Source: Elusimicrobiota bacterium (GTDB lineage Bacteria; Elusimicrobiota; Elusimicrobia; UBA1565; UBA9628). Taken from it: a stretch of 7,752 nt of DNA. The notes beneath the pieces were generated by a model that had not been told where the DNA came from, made no database searches, and worked only from the letters and a program-made list of their open reading frames with translations. Position numbers and translations under genes: made by a program. Of the stretch, positions 5,433 to 7,752 are shown piece after piece; the stretch's first letter is position 1; each line of letters opens with the position of its first letter. The stretch lies in the NCBI GenBank assembly GCA_023700845.1, contig JAMPYD010000077.1, forward strand, positions 1 to 7,752, given 5' to 3'.

Positions 5433-7239
5433 AGCTCGCGTCCTCGTCGATCTTGAGGACCGCGAGGAACGCCTCCTGGGGGACCTCGACGGAGCCGATC
5501 AGCTTGGCCCGCTTCTTTCCCTCTTTCTGCTTGCCCAGCAGCTTCTTCTTGCGCGTGATGTCGCCGCCGTAGCACTTGGCGATGACGTCCTTGCGCTTGG
5601 CGCCGATCGTCTCGCGCGCGATGATCTTGCCGTTGACCCGGCCCTGGATCGCCACCTCGAAGTTCTGGCGGTCGATGAGCTCCTTGAGCTTCTCGCAGAG
5701 CTTGCGCGCGACGTCCTGCGCCTTGTCGCGGTGCACGATCTGGGACAGCGCGTCGACGGGCTCGGCGTGGATGAGGATCTCGAGCTTGACCATGTCCGAC
5801 TCGCGGTCGCCGATGGGCTGGTAGTCGAGCGTCGCGTAGCCCTTGGAGACGGACTTGAGGCGGTCGTAGAAGTTGACGACCATCTCGGCGAGCGGGAGCT
5901 CGTACTTGATCAGCATGCGCGTGGGCGAGAGGTACTCGATGCCGACGTACACGCCGCGTCGCTCCTTGATGAGGTTGAGCACCGGCTCCTGATGCTCGAT
6001 CGGCAGCACGATGGTCAGCAGGACGTAAGGCTCCTCGATCGTCTTGATCTCGCCGTGCGTCGGGAACTTGGCGGGGTTGTCGATCGTGATCCACTTGCCG
6101 TCGTAGGTCTGCACGCGGTAGATGACGTTCGGCGCGGTGACGATCAGGTCGAGGTTGAACTCGCGCGTGAGCCGCTCCTTGACGATGTCCATGTGGAGCA
6201 GGCCCAGGAATCCGAGGCGGTAGCCGAAGCCGAGCGCCTGCGATGAGTCGGCCATGTAGTTGAAGGACGAGTCCTCCAGGTTGAGCTTGTCGAGCGCGTA
6301 CTTGAGCGCGGTGTACTCGGTCTGGTCGATGGGGAAGATGCCGGCGAAGACGACGGGCTTGGCTTCCTTGTAGCCGGGCAGGGGCGCCGTCAGAGGGCGG
6401 TCCTTCTCCATGACCGTGTCGCCGACGCGCACGGTGTGGATGTCCTTGATGCCGCAGATCAGGTAGCCGGCCTCGCCGGCGCCGAGCTCGGCGGCCGGGA
6501 CCATCTTGGGCTTGAGGAAGCCGACCTCCTCGACGATCGCCTCGGTGCCGGTCGAGAAGAACTTCACGCGCATGCCCTTCTTCATCGTGCCGTCGACGAC
6601 GCGCACGAGCAGGATCACGCCGCGGAAGGTGGAGTACGAGGAGTCGAAGATCAGCGCGGAGAGCGGCGCCTTCGGGTCGCCGGTCGGAGCGGGGATCTCC
6701 CGGACGACGGCGTCGAGCACCTCCTGGCAGCCCTCGCCGCTCTTCGCGGAGATGAGGACCGGGTCCTCGACGATCTTGAGCACGTCGAAGATCTGCTCCA
6801 AGGTCCCGTCGACGTCCGACGAGGGCAGGTCGATCTTGTTGATGACCGGAATGATGCGCAGGCCGACCGCCTGGGCGAGCGTCGCGTTGGCCAAGGTCTG
6901 CGCCTGGACGCCCTGCGTGGCGTCGACGACGAGCAGCGCGCCCTCGCACGCGGCCAGCGCGCGGCTGACCTCGTAGGTGAAGTCCACGTGGCCGGGGGTG
7001 TCGACGAGGTTGAGCAGCCACTGCTGCCCGTCGGGCGCCGTGTAGTCCATGCGCACGGCCTTCGCCTTGATCGTGATGCCGCGCTCGCGCTCGAGCTCCA
7101 TCGAGTCCATGATCTGCGCCTGCATGTCGCGGCGGGCGATCGTGCCGGTCATCTCGAGGAGGCGGTCGGCGAGCGTCGACTTGCCGTGGTCGATGTGGGC
7201 GATAATGGAGAAATTTCGGATGCGGTCGGGGGCGCTCAT
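5431..7239 (-). CDS. lepA: Elongation factor 4 (LepA), ribosomal GTPase
   Basis: A full-length 602-residue LepA, the usual size of about 600. It is a translational GTPase that binds the ribosome and affects translocation or subunit biogenesis. All G motifs are present: AHIDHGKS (14-21), RGITIK (53-58), DTPGH (80-84, with H84 the likely catalytic His), NKID (134-137) and SAK (164-166). EF-G-like domains II, III and V follow. The LepA-specific C-terminal domain carries AKCYGGDITRKKKLLGK (554-570), a signature that separates it from EF-G, TypA and RF3. The start matches the usual LepA N-terminus (IRNFSIIAHIDHGKS after a few residues). TAGGAG lies 3 nt before the ATG, slightly close. It begins 6 nt after ptsI and ends 9 nt before lepB. 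I see no missing residue or frame disruption. Confidence 0.98.
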   Translation of the reverse strand: MSAPDRIRNFSIIAHIDHGKSTLADRLLEMTGTIARRDMQAQIMDSMELERERGITIKAKAVRMDYTAPDGQQWLLNLVDTPGHVDFTYEVSRALAACEGALLVVDATQGVQAQTLANATLAQAVGLRIIPVINKIDLPSSDVDGTLEQIFDVLKIVEDPVLISAKSGEGCQEVLDAVVREIPAPTGDPKAPLSALIFDSSYSTFRGVILLVRVVDGTMKKGMRVKFFSTGTEAIVEEVGFLKPKMVPAAELGAGEAGYLICGIKDIHTVRVGDTVMEKDRPLTAPLPGYKEAKPVVFAGIFPIDQTEYTALKYALDKLNLEDSSFNYMADSSQALGFGYRLGFLGLLHMDIVKERLTREFNLDLIVTAPNVIYRVQTYDGKWITIDNPAKFPTHGEIKTIEEPYVLLTIVLPIEHQEPVLNLIKERRGVYVGIEYLSPTRMLIKYELPLAEMVVNFYDRLKSVSKGYATLDYQPIGDRESDMVKLEILIHAEPVDALSQIVHRDKAQDVARKLCEKLKELIDRQNFEVAIQGRVNGKIIARETIGAKRKDVIAKCYGGDITRKKKLLGKQKEGKKRAKLIGSVEVPQEAFLAVLKIDEDAS

Positions 7240-7242
7240 GAT

Positions 7243-7248
7243 CTCCTA
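7243..7248 (-). promoter_or_regulatory. Shine-Dalgarno of lepA overlapping the ptsI stop
   Basis: TAGGAG on the - strand includes the TAG stop of ptsI and precedes the lepA ATG by 3 nt. The same stop/ribosome-site overlap occurs at the lepA-lepB junction. It supports the start at 7239. Confidence 0.65.
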
Positions 7249-7752
7249 GGGGTTCTGCTCGAGCAGGCGCCGGACTTCATCCGACTCCGCGCAGGCGATC
7301 GCCTTCGCCACGAGGCGCTTCATCGACTCGTGCTTGAGGCCGCGGATCGTCTGCTTGACGCGCAGGAACATGCGCGGCGAGATGCTCATCGCGTCGACGC
7401 CGAGGCCCACGAGCAGGGGCACCGCCCGGGGATCCGAGGTCATCTCGCCGCACACGCCGACCCATTTGCCTTTCGCGTGCGCGGCGCGCACGATCGAGTC
7501 GAGCAGGATGATGACGGCGGGGTGGTACGGGTCGTACAGATGGGTGACGTTCTCGTTGATGCGGTCGACGGCCAAAGTGTATTGAATGAGGTCGTTGGTG
7601 CCGATCGAGACGAAGTCCACGTGCGGGAGGAACGCGTCGAGCAGGATCGCGGTCGAGGGGATCTCGACCATGATGCCGAGCTCCAGCTCCTCCTTGAAGA
7701 CGACGCCCTCGGCCGCGAGCTCGGCGCGCGCCTGCTCGAGCAGGCGCCGCGC
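7246..7752 (-). CDS. ptsI: Phosphoenolpyruvate-protein phosphotransferase (PTS enzyme I), C-terminal 168 residues; 5' end outside window
   Basis: The frame is open to the right edge, so only the C-terminal part of the PEP-binding barrel is seen. Residues are numbered from the edge. GIMVEIPS (26-33) holds Glu30 and SIGTNDLIQYTLAVDR (49-64) holds Asp54, the two expected Mg/PEP ligands. LYDPYHPA (72-79) follows, and VCGEM (100-104) contains the active-site Cys101. The tail VKQTIRGL and a final amphipathic helix ending RRLLEQNP match enzyme I rather than pyruvate phosphate dikinase or PEP synthase, whose C-termini differ. Enzyme I passes phosphate from PEP to HPr in the cytoplasm, to drive sugar uptake or regulatory phosphorylation. 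An internal ATG at 7671 is not the start, since conserved coding continues upstream of it. It is first in the visible ptsI-lepA-lepB run. The nitrogen-type paralogue PtsP cannot be excluded without its N-terminal GAF domain. Confidence 0.93.
   Translation of the reverse strand, partial: ARRLLEQARAELAAEGVVFKEELELGIMVEIPSTAILLDAFLPHVDFVSIGTNDLIQYTLAVDRINENVTHLYDPYHPAVIILLDSIVRAAHAKGKWVGVCGEMTSDPRAVPLLVGLGVDAMSISPRMFLRVKQTIRGLKHESMKRLVAKAIACAESDEVRRLLEQNP

Noticed and set aside
4310..7021. A stop-free - strand frame of 903 codons overlapping lepA and lepB
   Set aside because: It is extremely rich in Arg, Pro, Ala and Gly, runs out of phase across two clear conserved genes, and has no recognisable domain. 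It is a by-product of high GC at third positions.

Overview
The window is a gene-dense stretch of a GC-rich bacterial chromosome. G and C dominate third codon positions, and there are two blocks of genes pointing at each other. A lipoprotein signal peptide, a multi-pass signal peptidase I and a phosphotransferase-system enzyme I suggest a diderm (Gram-negative-type) bacterium. The phylum cannot be fixed from sequence alone: Elusimicrobiota or a deltaproteobacterial-type lineage would fit, but this is a weak guess. Nothing points to a plasmid, phage or insertion sequence, and I found no RNA gene or CRISPR array.

Left block, + strand (2-4416). It opens with the 3' part of an unusual protein that joins two ATP-grasp ligase modules. 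The first resembles L-amino acid ligases and the second resembles D-Ala-D-Ala ligases. A UDP-glucose 4-epimerase (galE) follows, then a 115-residue DUF3147-type membrane protein. Each of these junctions is a one-base TGATG stop/start overlap, so the three are probably co-transcribed and translationally coupled. After 19 non-coding bases that carry a perfect small hairpin comes a predicted lipoprotein with a caspase-like (peptidase C14) domain and an intact His/Cys dyad.

Right block, - strand (7752 down to 4420). The order of transcription is ptsI (3' part only), lepA, lepB: enzyme I of the sugar phosphotransferase system, the ribosomal GTPase EF4, and signal peptidase I. The gaps are 6 and 9 nt, and each downstream Shine-Dalgarno overlaps the upstream stop codon. 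The two blocks meet with only 3 nt between convergent stop codons.

The right block is housekeeping. LepB would process exported proteins, whereas the caspase-like lipoprotein would be matured by signal peptidase II, which is not in this window. The least ordinary item is the tandem ATP-grasp protein. Its two amide-ligase-type modules in one chain, coupled to a sugar-nucleotide epimerase, could make a small peptide or a peptidyl conjugate; this is inference. There is no gene-free stretch longer than 19 bases.
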